39,173 nt of DNA. Source: Paracoccaceae bacterium (GTDB lineage Bacteria > Pseudomonadota > Alphaproteobacteria > Rhodobacterales > Rhodobacteraceae). The stretch spans positions 1 through 39,173 of the forward strand of contig JAPOTI010000127.1 of the NCBI GenBank assembly GCA_026709265.1. The letters are read 5' to 3'. The position numbers and the translations under genes were made by a program. Within the stretch, counting starts at the first letter, position 1. Each line of letters starts with the position of its first letter. Shown here piece by piece: positions 32,735-39,173 of the stretch. A model generated the notes under the pieces. The model searched no databases. It was given only the letters and a program-made list of their open reading frames with translations, and had not been told where the DNA came from.

Positions 32735-32798
32735 TTGACATACCGCATTATGTTGCGCCAGTCTTTCAATAAAAACGCATCATGTTGTATTCTGTCAA
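32735..32798 (-). repeat. Dispersed 63/64-bp repeat, copy B
   Basis: Reverse-oriented partner of 17968-18030. Its own ends are inverted (TTGACA at 32735-32740 and TGTCAA at 32793-32798). It begins 35 bases after the last permease stop and lies about 100 bases before an IS5-family transposase remnant, so it could be a mobile-element end or insertion scar. Differences from copy A include two that are silent in the shared peptide frame (TGC/TGT, ATC/ATT). Confidence 0.6.
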
Positions 32799-32903
32799 AT
32801 GGTCTTTATAAACCCCTAAATATTGGCATGGCTGTCTGGATCTGCGATGGTGATCGAAAACATCAGGCAGGGAAAACAGGGCATAAGCGGCAGACAACAC
32901 GAT

Positions 32904-33251
32904 ATGAGCGATGCAAAATGGGAGATCCTTCGTTCGGTTCTTCCTCGGAAACACAAGGTACCGCACCGGTTGAATGACCGGCGGGTGACAAACGGGATTT
33001 TCTTCGTGCTGCGCTCGGGCACCCCCTGGCGCGCCCTCTATAAGGAATGCAACCGGATCGAACGGGCCTGCGGCACAATCAAGGAATTCCGCCGCGCCAT
33101 GTGCCGCCAGCCGTTACCTGCTGCGCGCATTGGCAAAATAATTAAATGGTTGCACAGCCTGTCCATACGGGAATCACACTCTTTGTATGTTGACCCATTT
33201 GCAGACATTGTTAAAGATCGGGTGATGAGCTACGATGTGGGTGCGGCATGA
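32904..33251 (+). pseudogene. IS5-family transposase with an internal deletion
   Basis: The N-terminal block MSDAKWEILRSVLP, then RRVTNGIFFVLRSGTPWRAL, is a normal start of an IS5-type transposase. It is joined in frame to YKECNRIERACGTIKEFRRA, which belongs near the C-terminus (the region carrying the last catalytic Glu). All of the central DDE core is gone, and after EFRRAM the sequence loses family resemblance. It is an inactive relic and differs in sequence from the IS5 copies at the window ends. It directly precedes the sugar-transport operon and may mark where that operon was joined on. Confidence 0.78.
33190..33217 (+). promoter_or_regulatory. Candidate promoter of the sugar-transport operon
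   Basis: TTGACC (33190-33195) and TAAAGA (33212-33217) are 16 bases apart, and the start codon of the ATPase gene is about 30 bases further on. Visual match to sigma-70 boxes only; no operator is recognised. Confidence 0.3.
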
Positions 33252-34333
33252 CGTCTTTGTCCGGCAAGTCCGTCGCATTGCGTGATATTCAAAAGTCGTG
33301 GGGCAAAACCACAGCTTTGGACGGGGTGACATTGGACATCGAAGCCGGGAAATTCACAGCCCTGCTTGGACCATCGGGCTGCGGCAAATCCACAGCACTG
33401 AGGTTGATCTCTGGTCTGGAGGCCCCGACTTCGGGCGGCATCAAGATTGGTGGTGAGGAGGTGACAGGTACCGCACCTGCTGCCCGTGACATTGCAATGG
33501 TGTTCCAATCCTATGCCCTGTTCCCGCACCTTTCCGTGGCTGAAAACATCATATTCGGGCTACGTGTGCGCGGGATCAACCGGTCTGAGCGTGACGTAAA
33601 ACTGACCGCAGCGGCGGATCTGCTTGGCCTCCGCGCGTTACTTGATCGCAAACCAAGCCAGCTATCTGGCGGCCAACAACAGCGTGTCGCGCTGGGACGT
33701 GCCATTGTGGCTGAAAAATCCATCTTTTTGATGGACGAACCCCTGTCCAACCTGGACGCCAAACTGCGCGGCGAAATGCGTGAAGAAATCCGGTCTTTGC
33801 AACAACGTTTGGGCGTCACAATGATCTACGTGACACATGATCAGGTCGAAGCAGTGACCATGGCAGACTGCGTTGTCTTGATGAACCATGGCCGGGTCGA
33901 ACAGGTCGCCCCACCTCGGCAAATCTATGATGCGCCCCAAACACTTTTTGCCGCCAAGTTCATTGGCACCCCACCAATGATGACTTTTGCAACGAATATG
34001 TTGGGCATTGAGATCGAAAACGTCACTCTGGGTTTACGCCCTGAATGCGTCAAGATCACACAAGTTGGCCCGATCCGTGGCGAAGTTACCCATGTTGAAT
34101 ATCTCGGCGCGGACGCCATGATCGAGTGCCGCGTCCAGGACACGATCCTGATGTGCCGCGTCCCCGGAAAAACCGACCTCACATCCGGCAGCGCCGTTTC
34201 GCTGAACTTTGCGCCCGAGGATCTGCACGCCTTTGACAGCACAACAGGCCGTCGGCTCAAGCACCTGCCTTTCGAAATTGAAGCGGCCAGCGCGCTTCAA
34301 GCCACTGGCTTTACCCAAGCCGATCAATCATAA
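33248..34333 (+). CDS. Carbohydrate ABC transporter ATPase (MalK/UgpC type, CUT1)
   Basis: 361 residues. The nucleotide-binding domain has Walker A GPSGCGKST at about 37-45, Q-loop MVFQSYALFPHLSVAENI, signature LSGGQQQRVALGRAI, Walker B IFLMDEPLSNLDAKLR and the switch His in THDQVEAVTMAD. About 110 further residues form the C-terminal OB-like regulatory domain typical of MalK/UgpC proteins (LGLRPECVKI to VSLNFAPEDLHAFD). It is the first gene of an operon whose codon style differs from the phn-like genes just upstream. The ribosome-binding site is weak. Confidence 0.88.
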   Translation: MTSLSGKSVALRDIQKSWGKTTALDGVTLDIEAGKFTALLGPSGCGKSTALRLISGLEAPTSGGIKIGGEEVTGTAPAARDIAMVFQSYALFPHLSVAENIIFGLRVRGINRSERDVKLTAAADLLGLRALLDRKPSQLSGGQQQRVALGRAIVAEKSIFLMDEPLSNLDAKLRGEMREEIRSLQQRLGVTMIYVTHDQVEAVTMADCVVLMNHGRVEQVAPPRQIYDAPQTLFAAKFIGTPPMMTFATNMLGIEIENVTLGLRPECVKITQVGPIRGEVTHVEYLGADAMIECRVQDTILMCRVPGKTDLTSGSAVSLNFAPEDLHAFDSTTGRRLKHLPFEIEAASALQATGFTQADQS

Positions 34334-34350
34334 CATTCAGGAGAAACAAT

Positions 34351-35634
34351 ATGTTTTCTAATATCTTCAAGACTGCAGGTGCCGCGACTGTTGCTGCGTT
34401 TGGATTTGCCAGCCATGCCTTGGCCGTAGATCTTGAATTCTACTTCCCTGTGGCTGTTGGCGGCGCAGCTGCTGACACTATCGAACATCTGACCGCAGAA
34501 TATGTTGCAGCCAACCCGGGCGTGAACATAGAAGCAATCTACGCAGGTTCTTACTCTGACGCGGGTCAAAAAGCGCTGACAGCAGCGCGTGGTGGCAATC
34601 CACCACAGATCTCTGTCTTGCTCTCCACTCAGATGTTTACTTTGATCGACGAAGACGTGATTGTGCCATTTGATGACTTCGTTTCTGAGGAAGATAAAGT
34701 GTCCTGGATTGGCGGCTTCTACCCGTCGTTTATGGAAAACTCCCAAACCGGCGGCAAGACTTATGGTATCCCGTTCCAGCGCTCCACGCCGGTTCTGTAC
34801 TGGAACAAAGCCGCCTTCGCTGAGGCGGGCCTGAATCCGGATGTTGCACCCGCAAACTGGGATGAAATGGTAGAATTCGCAATGAAGCTGACCAAGAAAG
34901 ATGCAAACGGCGACGTGACCCAGTGGGGCGTACGTATCCCTTCTGCCGGCTTCCCTTACTGGCTGTTCCAAGGTCTTTCCACACCGGCGGGGGCGATCCT
35001 GGCCAATGCAGACGGCAACAAAGTGAACTTCAACGGCCCAAAAGTTGTTGAAGCACTTGAATATCTGGTGGCATTGTCTGCGGACCACGGTGTGATGCAG
35101 CCGGGGTCCATTGAGTGGGGCACGACGCCCAAAGCCTTTTTTGAAGGTGAAACAGCGATGATGTGGACCACCACAGGCAACCTGACCAACGTTCGCAATA
35201 ATGCGCCGTTTGACTTCGGCGTTGCGATGCTGCCAGCGAAAGAACGCCGTGGTGCGCCTACAGGTGGTGGTAACTTCTACCTGTTCAAGGATTCCTCAGA
35301 TGAGCAAAAGCAAGCTGCTGTTGACTTTGTAAAATGGATCACAGCCCCAGAGCAAGCTGCTGTATGGTCCATTGCAACTGGATATGTTGCGCCAAGCCCA
35401 GCCGCTTGGGAAACTGAGGAGATGAAAGCCTACACCGCGGATTTTCCACCAGCTCTGGTAGCCCGCGACCAGCTGGAGTTCGCGGTTGCGGAACTTTCCA
35501 CCTATGAAAACGGCAAGGTAACCCAAGCGTTCAACGACGCTCTGGCAGCTGCGATCGCAGGCGAGACATCCGCAAAAGAAGCTCTGGATGAAGCACAAGC
35601 AAAAGCAGAGCGTATCCTGAAGCCTTACCAATAA
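34351..35634 (+). CDS. Carbohydrate ABC transporter substrate-binding protein (UgpB-like)
   Basis: 427 residues, preceded by a strong AGGAGA site. The signal peptide MFSNIFKTAGAATVAAFGFA continues to HALA, with cleavage before VDLEFYFPV. This is the solute-binding protein family 1 fold used by CUT1 importers. GKTYGIPFQRSTPVLYWNKAAFAEAGLNP is a highly typical UgpB-like stretch, with later blocks AMMWTTTGNLTN, PTGGGNFYLF and WITAPEQAAVWSIATGYVA. The whole resembles binding proteins for glycerol-3-phosphate or small polyols more than those for maltose, but the ligand cannot be fixed from sequence. A stem-loop follows it. Confidence 0.87.
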   Translation: MFSNIFKTAGAATVAAFGFASHALAVDLEFYFPVAVGGAAADTIEHLTAEYVAANPGVNIEAIYAGSYSDAGQKALTAARGGNPPQISVLLSTQMFTLIDEDVIVPFDDFVSEEDKVSWIGGFYPSFMENSQTGGKTYGIPFQRSTPVLYWNKAAFAEAGLNPDVAPANWDEMVEFAMKLTKKDANGDVTQWGVRIPSAGFPYWLFQGLSTPAGAILANADGNKVNFNGPKVVEALEYLVALSADHGVMQPGSIEWGTTPKAFFEGETAMMWTTTGNLTNVRNNAPFDFGVAMLPAKERRGAPTGGGNFYLFKDSSDEQKQAAVDFVKWITAPEQAAVWSIATGYVAPSPAAWETEEMKAYTADFPPALVARDQLEFAVAELSTYENGKVTQAFNDALAAAIAGETSAKEALDEAQAKAERILKPYQ

Positions 35635-35647
35635 CCCCTGATCGTGT

Positions 35648-35674
35648 GCTCTGTCCGGCCCGGCCGGGCAGAGC
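35648..35674 (+). terminator. Intra-operon attenuating stem-loop after the binding-protein gene
   Basis: GCTCTGTCCGGC (35648-35659) pairs with GCCGGGCAGAGC (35663-35674) around a 3-base loop, with one T-G wobble, and is followed by the T-rich CTTCTTCCT. Its position between the binding-protein and permease genes fits the common arrangement that keeps the binding protein in excess, by partial termination or by protecting the 3' end of the upstream mRNA. Confidence 0.65.
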
Positions 35675-35697
35675 CTTCTTCCTGAAACGAGACCATT

Positions 35698-36576
35698 GTG
35701 AACTCTGAACGCCGACAATGGATTTATGCATGGCTGATGATGACACCCGCCATGATTTTATTGATCACATTCACCCATTACCCGGCCATTCAGACGATCA
35801 TCAATTCCTTTTTCTCCACCGCCCGAGGACGCCGGAAATCGGTCTTCATTGGGTGGGATAACTACCAGACTTTGCTGCAGGACGATGTCTTCTGGAAGGT
35901 TCTGATAAACAATTTCTGGTACGCGGTATGGACTATTCCTCTATCTATCGTCCTGTCCCTGGCAATGGCACTTTGGGTCAACGACAAACTGAAGGGGCGC
36001 GGCTTTCTGCGCATGGCCTATTTTACGCCGACCGTGTTGCCGCTGATTGCGGTCGCCAATATCTGGCTATTTTTCTATACGCCGGGCTTTGGTTTGATTG
36101 ACCAAATTCGCGGGCTGTTTGGTCTGGCTGAACAAAACTGGATGGGATCGCCTGATACAGCACTTTATGCCATGATCGCCGTGGCGATCTGGAAAGAGGC
36201 TGGGTTCTTCATGATCTTCTACCTCGCGGCTCTACAAACCATCTCACCCACCCTACGAGAGGCCGCCTCTATTGAAGGTGCCAGCAAGTTTTACTACTTT
36301 CACCGCGTGCTGTTTCCCCTGTTGATGCCCACGACGTTGTTTGTATCCATCAACGCAGTCATCAACTCTTTCCGCCTCGTTGACCATATCTTTGTGATGA
36401 CCGAGGGTGGGCCTAACAATGCTTCTTCGCTCTTGTTGTTTTACATCTACAAGGTTGCCTTCGATTATTGGGACACCGCCTATGCAGCCACACTGACCGT
36501 TGTGATGATTGCGCTCCTGATCTTCTTGGCAATCGGTCAGTTCTTTTTCTTTGACAGACGGGTGCATTACAAATGA
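35698..36576 (+). CDS. Carbohydrate ABC permease, first subunit (UgpA/MalF type)
   Basis: 292 residues from a GTG at 35698. About six membrane segments, beginning WIYAWLMMTPAMILLITFTH. The EAA loop reads EAASIEGASKFYYFHRVLFPLLMP, and the C-terminal FRLVDHIFVMTEGGPNNASSLLLFYIYKVAF is the classic UgpA/MalF-family ending. The stop overlaps the next start by ATGA. The ribosome-binding site before the GTG is poor (GAAACGAGA), consistent with lower expression than the binding protein. Confidence 0.87.
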   Translation: MNSERRQWIYAWLMMTPAMILLITFTHYPAIQTIINSFFSTARGRRKSVFIGWDNYQTLLQDDVFWKVLINNFWYAVWTIPLSIVLSLAMALWVNDKLKGRGFLRMAYFTPTVLPLIAVANIWLFFYTPGFGLIDQIRGLFGLAEQNWMGSPDTALYAMIAVAIWKEAGFFMIFYLAALQTISPTLREAASIEGASKFYYFHRVLFPLLMPTTLFVSINAVINSFRLVDHIFVMTEGGPNNASSLLLFYIYKVAFDYWDTAYAATLTVVMIALLIFLAIGQFFFFDRRVHYK

Positions 36577-37415
36577 GCGATATAGTTATGTTCCGTCCAA
36601 CCCTCACGCTGAATTATGACCGGGTGCTCAATACGCTTGCGGCTTGGTTGCTCGCTCTTTTCTGGCTCCTTCCACTCGCCTACGCGGGTTGGACAGCCTT
36701 TCACCCGGCCGAATATGAAACCCGTTTTGTGCCCTTTGCGCCGCTCACGCTGGAGAATTTCGCCCAAGCGTGGTCCGAGGCACCCTTTGCGCGATATTTC
36801 CTGAACACCATGATCCTGGTGACAGGTATTTTGGCAGCACAATTTACGCTCTGCACATTGGCAGCCTTTTCATTTGCACGTTTCACCTTTCCAGGCCGCA
36901 ATATCTTGTTTGCACTGGTGCTGATCCAGCTCTTGGTCATGCCCGATATCCTGATTGTGGAGAACTATCAGACCATGCGCAGGCTCGACCTGATTGACAC
37001 AATTGCTGCCATCGGCTTGCCCTACGTAGCCTCAGCTTTTGGAATTTTCCTTCTGCGTCAAACATTCATGACCATTCCGAAAGAGTTGGACGAGGCTGCC
37101 CGCATCGAAGGATGTAGCTATCTGGGGATTCTGTGGCGCGTCTATATTCCACTCGCCAAGCCAACGTTCCTGGCCTATGGGCTTGTGTCTGTCAGCCACC
37201 ATTGGAACAACTTTGTCTGGCCGCTGATCATCACAAATTCCGTAGAAACGCGCCCCCTTACTGTGGGCCTGTCCATCTTTGCGGTGACCGATGCCGGCAT
37301 CCAATGGTCCGTGATTAACGCAGCCACGCTGATGACATCCGGCCCGCTTCTAATCGCTTTTCTGCTGTTCCAACGTCAATTCGTCCAGAGCTTTATGCGT
37401 GCGGGTATCAAGTAA
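36573..37415 (+). CDS. Carbohydrate ABC permease, second subunit (UgpE/MalG type)
   Basis: 280 residues, coupled to the preceding permease by a 4-nt overlap. It opens with AWLLALFWLLPLAYAGWTAF, followed by the family stretch TLENFAQAWSEAPFARYFLNTMIL. The EAA loop is DEAARIEGCSYLGILWRVYIPLAKP, and FLLFQRQFVQSFMRAGIK is the normal C-terminal end of MalG/UgpE permeases. Together the two subunits form the channel for the substrate delivered by the UgpB-like protein. Confidence 0.88.
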   Translation: MSDIVMFRPTLTLNYDRVLNTLAAWLLALFWLLPLAYAGWTAFHPAEYETRFVPFAPLTLENFAQAWSEAPFARYFLNTMILVTGILAAQFTLCTLAAFSFARFTFPGRNILFALVLIQLLVMPDILIVENYQTMRRLDLIDTIAAIGLPYVASAFGIFLLRQTFMTIPKELDEAARIEGCSYLGILWRVYIPLAKPTFLAYGLVSVSHHWNNFVWPLIITNSVETRPLTVGLSIFAVTDAGIQWSVINAATLMTSGPLLIAFLLFQRQFVQSFMRAGIK

Positions 37416-37430
37416 CTTACGGAGCCTCTT

Positions 37431-38249
37431 ATGTCTGAACTGCCTACAGTCGGCGCGGCACTGACCTTGGATGGTCTCACGACCCTGCGCGACGAGATGT
37501 TTGATCACAGCCGCGATCTGGAATTGCAGGATTTCCATAATCCAACTGTACTGGACAGCGACTTTGCGCCTCTTGTGGAGCGCGCCAGGAAAGCACTGGA
37601 TGGCTACCCTGGCCGTCATGGTATTCACGGCCCGTTTTGGGATTTGCCCTTGGCTACGTGGGACCCCATGATCCGCAGCGTGATCCATGAGCGGATGTTC
37701 AAAGCTCTGGATATCTGCGAGCATCTGGGCAGCAGCCACATGGTGATCCACAGTCCTTATCAGGAATGGGACCATCGAAACATCATGCACTATCCAAATA
37801 GCAGAGAGGGCATTTTTGAGCGGTTTCAAGCGACGATGGCTCCGATTGTCACACGTGCCGAAGACATCGGCACCACGATTGTTCTTGAGAACATCAGCGA
37901 CATTGACCCACATTTCCGCGTTGAGTTGGCGGCAAGCCTTCAATCTGACTCGCTGCAAATCTCGGTTGACACAGGGCATGCACATTACGCCCACGGAGCT
38001 TGCGGAGCGCCTCCTGTAGATTACTATATCAAAGCCGCAGGAAACGCATTGCAGCATGTCCACCTGCAAGATGCCGACGGATATGCAGATCGGCATTGGG
38101 CTCTGGGTGACGGGACCATTCATTGGGTCTCGGTCTTCAGGACCCTTGAACAACTTGAGAGCAAACCAAGGCTTGTCATCGAAGTCCACGTTCCAAACGG
38201 CGTCCAGAGATCGCTTTCTTTTCTCAAATACGAAGGTTTGGCACTTTAG
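37431..38249 (+). CDS. Sugar-phosphate isomerase/epimerase, xylose-isomerase-like TIM barrel
   Basis: 272 residues, 15 bases after the permease with an ACGGAG site, so the last gene of the transport operon. The AP-endonuclease-2/xylose-isomerase fold is shown by HGPFWDLPLA, a strand with MVIHSPYQEW, the metal ligands Glu in VLENISDIDP and Asp/His in VDTGHAHYAHG, HVHLQDADG, HWALGDGTIHW and a final Glu in LVIEVHVPN. It probably converts the imported sugar or its phosphate into a central metabolite. Location and composition tie it to the transporter. The operon ends here, with no kinase or regulator present, so it may have been shortened on this side. Confidence 0.8.
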   Translation: MSELPTVGAALTLDGLTTLRDEMFDHSRDLELQDFHNPTVLDSDFAPLVERARKALDGYPGRHGIHGPFWDLPLATWDPMIRSVIHERMFKALDICEHLGSSHMVIHSPYQEWDHRNIMHYPNSREGIFERFQATMAPIVTRAEDIGTTIVLENISDIDPHFRVELAASLQSDSLQISVDTGHAHYAHGACGAPPVDYYIKAAGNALQHVHLQDADGYADRHWALGDGTIHWVSVFRTLEQLESKPRLVIEVHVPNGVQRSLSFLKYEGLAL

Positions 38250-38740
38250 GCTGTGCAGACAATATGTACCTGCTCACGACATATGAGACGCGGGGTGCTC
38301 ATGGGTTTGCAACGATTCGCCGTGATGTGAAACAGTCGTTTGGCGTCATGTCATCACCTGCGTCATGGGGCACCATCCGTTGGTGAGGTCGAGATGTGTG
38401 GCGATCAAGGGGGTTCAGTTCGGTGATGTTGGTGGCGGTGGCGTTTGACACGGCCATGGCCGCTCCCCATTTTGAATGACAGGCGATGGCGTTAACATGT
38501 TTGACGGTCCGGCCGGGGCAGATGGTGGCGGAGAGTGTGTCCGCCTGCACCGCGTCACCGGGTGCCAGGGCTTTCAGTGCGCTGGAGATGCGCACCGCAT
38601 GCGGTCTGGGGGGCGTCTCGTCTTGCTGTCATGGGTGAAAGCACTGACCGGTGCGATCTGCTGGCGTGCGCCCGTGGCCGCAGAGATCTGGGACCCTCCC
38701 GCACAGCGCAGGATCACGGGGGTCTTGCCCGGCCTTGGGA
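38250..38740 (-). pseudogene. Unidentified degenerate coding remnant
   Basis: On the minus strand, pieces with protein-like composition occur in more than one frame. One reads ILRCAGGSQISAATGARQQI then APVSAFTHDSK (about 38720-38600). The next reads ISSALKALAPGDAVQADTLSAT, RTVKHVNAIACHSKWG and AMAVSNATATNITELNPL (about 38590-38410). A further frame change then gives IATHLDLTNGWCPMTQVM. This is the pattern of a frameshifted gene. I do not recognise the family. It is cut off by the IS5 copy beginning at 38741. Confidence 0.3.
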
Positions 38741-39173
38741 CTAAGGCCCGTTGACAATTATCGTGCGGCCACCACGCCGGCCATCAGGTCAATCCCGGCT
38801 GCGAAGCTTGCGCGGGTCTTGTCGGAACGCGTGGCGAGACTGTGGGCCTCCTTGATTGTCGCGAAGACAGTCTCAATCCGATGCCGTTCCTGATCGGCGT
38901 CGCGGTCAAAATCGCGGGGTGTGCTGCGGTTTGACTTCGGCGGGATCACCGCCGTGGCTCCGCGTTCCGCCCCTGTCTCCAGCACCCCATCCGCGTCAAA
39001 GGCCTTGTCGCCCATCAACATCTCACAGGTGAGATCGTCCCGGAGTTCAGGTCCAGCCTTGAGATCATGGGTCTGACCCGGCAGAACCCCAAACCGGATC
39101 CGATGTCCGACAGCATCGGTGAGGGCCACGACCTGGCGGGTCAATCCCCCTTCGCGCGGCCGATTCCTTCCGA
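38741..39173 (-). mobile_element. IS5-family insertion sequence, 3' end (truncated by window)
   Basis: Begins with CTAAGGCCCGTTGACAATT (38741-38759), identical to the reverse complement of 193-211, which defines the terminal repeat of the element at both window ends. The transposase stop lies inside this terminal repeat. The element continues past the right edge. Confidence 0.82.
38758..39173 (-). CDS. IS5-family transposase, C-terminal part (partial)
   Basis: The minus-strand frame is open from the window edge: GRNRPREGGLTRQVVALTDA, then RFGVLPGQTHDLKAGPEL and MLMGDKAFDADGVLE (containing a catalytic Asp). Next are VIPPKSNR and RHRIETVFATIKEAHSLATR (containing the catalytic Glu in RIETVF), ending GVVAAR before a TAA. 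This is the DDE catalytic core and C-terminus of an IS5-type transposase. The reading frame is undamaged over this stretch. It probably belongs to the same element type whose N-terminus is at the left edge. Confidence 0.85.
   Translation of the reverse strand, partial: GRNRPREGGLTRQVVALTDAVGHRIRFGVLPGQTHDLKAGPELRDDLTCEMLMGDKAFDADGVLETGAERGATAVIPPKSNRSTPRDFDRDADQERHRIETVFATIKEAHSLATRSDKTRASFAAGIDLMAGVVAAR

Noticed and set aside
1-39173. The whole window as a composite transposon
   Set aside because: It includes the essential gene pheT and several apparently resident metabolic genes; repeated IS copies or contig ends at a repeat are simpler explanations.
1-39173. CRISPR arrays, tRNA and rRNA genes
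   Set aside because: I saw no regularly spaced repeats and no tRNA T-loop or rRNA signatures; this was a reading by eye and short tRNAs could be missed.

Overview
The window reads as an IS-rich, mosaic stretch of an alphaproteobacterial chromosome. The taxon is inferred from a DUF3572 gene (a family known from alphaproteobacteria), the style of the sulfite dehydrogenase and PhnCDE-type genes, and the IS5 and IS1595 types. Base composition changes sharply between blocks. The pair at 439-2360 starts AT-rich, the helicase at 18075-23219 is strikingly GC-rich, and 33248-38249 has its own codon style. This indicates several independent acquisitions around a resident backbone (sulfite oxidation, mobA, DUF3572/phosphatase, pheT, methionine salvage).

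Layout. Both window ends lie inside copies of one IS5-family element, in the same orientation and with an identical 19-bp terminal sequence (193-211 and 38741-38759). 439-2360 holds a methyltransferase-fold protein followed by a Spl-like radical SAM protein. 2619-5150 is a sulfite-oxidation block: Tat-exported molybdenum sulfite dehydrogenase, its cytochrome c partner, and convergent mobA for the cofactor. 5446-8985 holds a transketolase/AceE-like ThDP enzyme, then the coupled pair DUF3572 and HAD phosphatase.

9188-12842 is the most system-like accessory block. A broken IS1595-type transposase is chained by 4-nt ATGA overlaps to a DNA methyltransferase, a solo winged-helix-like protein, and a fusion of the same domain to an HNH nuclease. 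A signal-peptide-bearing HNH protein and a 3' fragment of a second, paralogous methyltransferase follow. A Fic protein (13036-14172) lies next, with repeated operator-like motifs over its start. pheT (complete, without pheS beside it) is on the minus strand, followed by about 1.2 kb with no convincing gene.

18075-23219 encodes one 1714-residue protein that joins a DEDD-type exonuclease domain, a RecQ helicase and a UvrD/Rep helicase. Downstream are a degenerate Uma2-type nuclease and the remains of a second, paralogous helicase. That remnant is split by a 1674-bp element with 69-bp inverted repeats. Its cargo is a Clp-fold (SDH-type) serine protease plus a 63-residue protein, and it contains only a scrap of a serine recombinase.

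26405-32699 pairs mtnK-mtnA (methylthioribose salvage) divergently with a complete PhnD-PhnC-PhnE-PhnE type ABC importer, so import of methylthioribose or a related compound is a reasonable inference. 33248-38249 is a CUT1-type carbohydrate importer operon (ATPase, binding protein, two permeases) ending in a sugar-phosphate isomerase/epimerase. An internally deleted IS5 transposase lies upstream of it and an unidentified degenerate coding remnant downstream.

I found no tRNA, rRNA or CRISPR array. All functions are read from motifs by eye; no database search was run.
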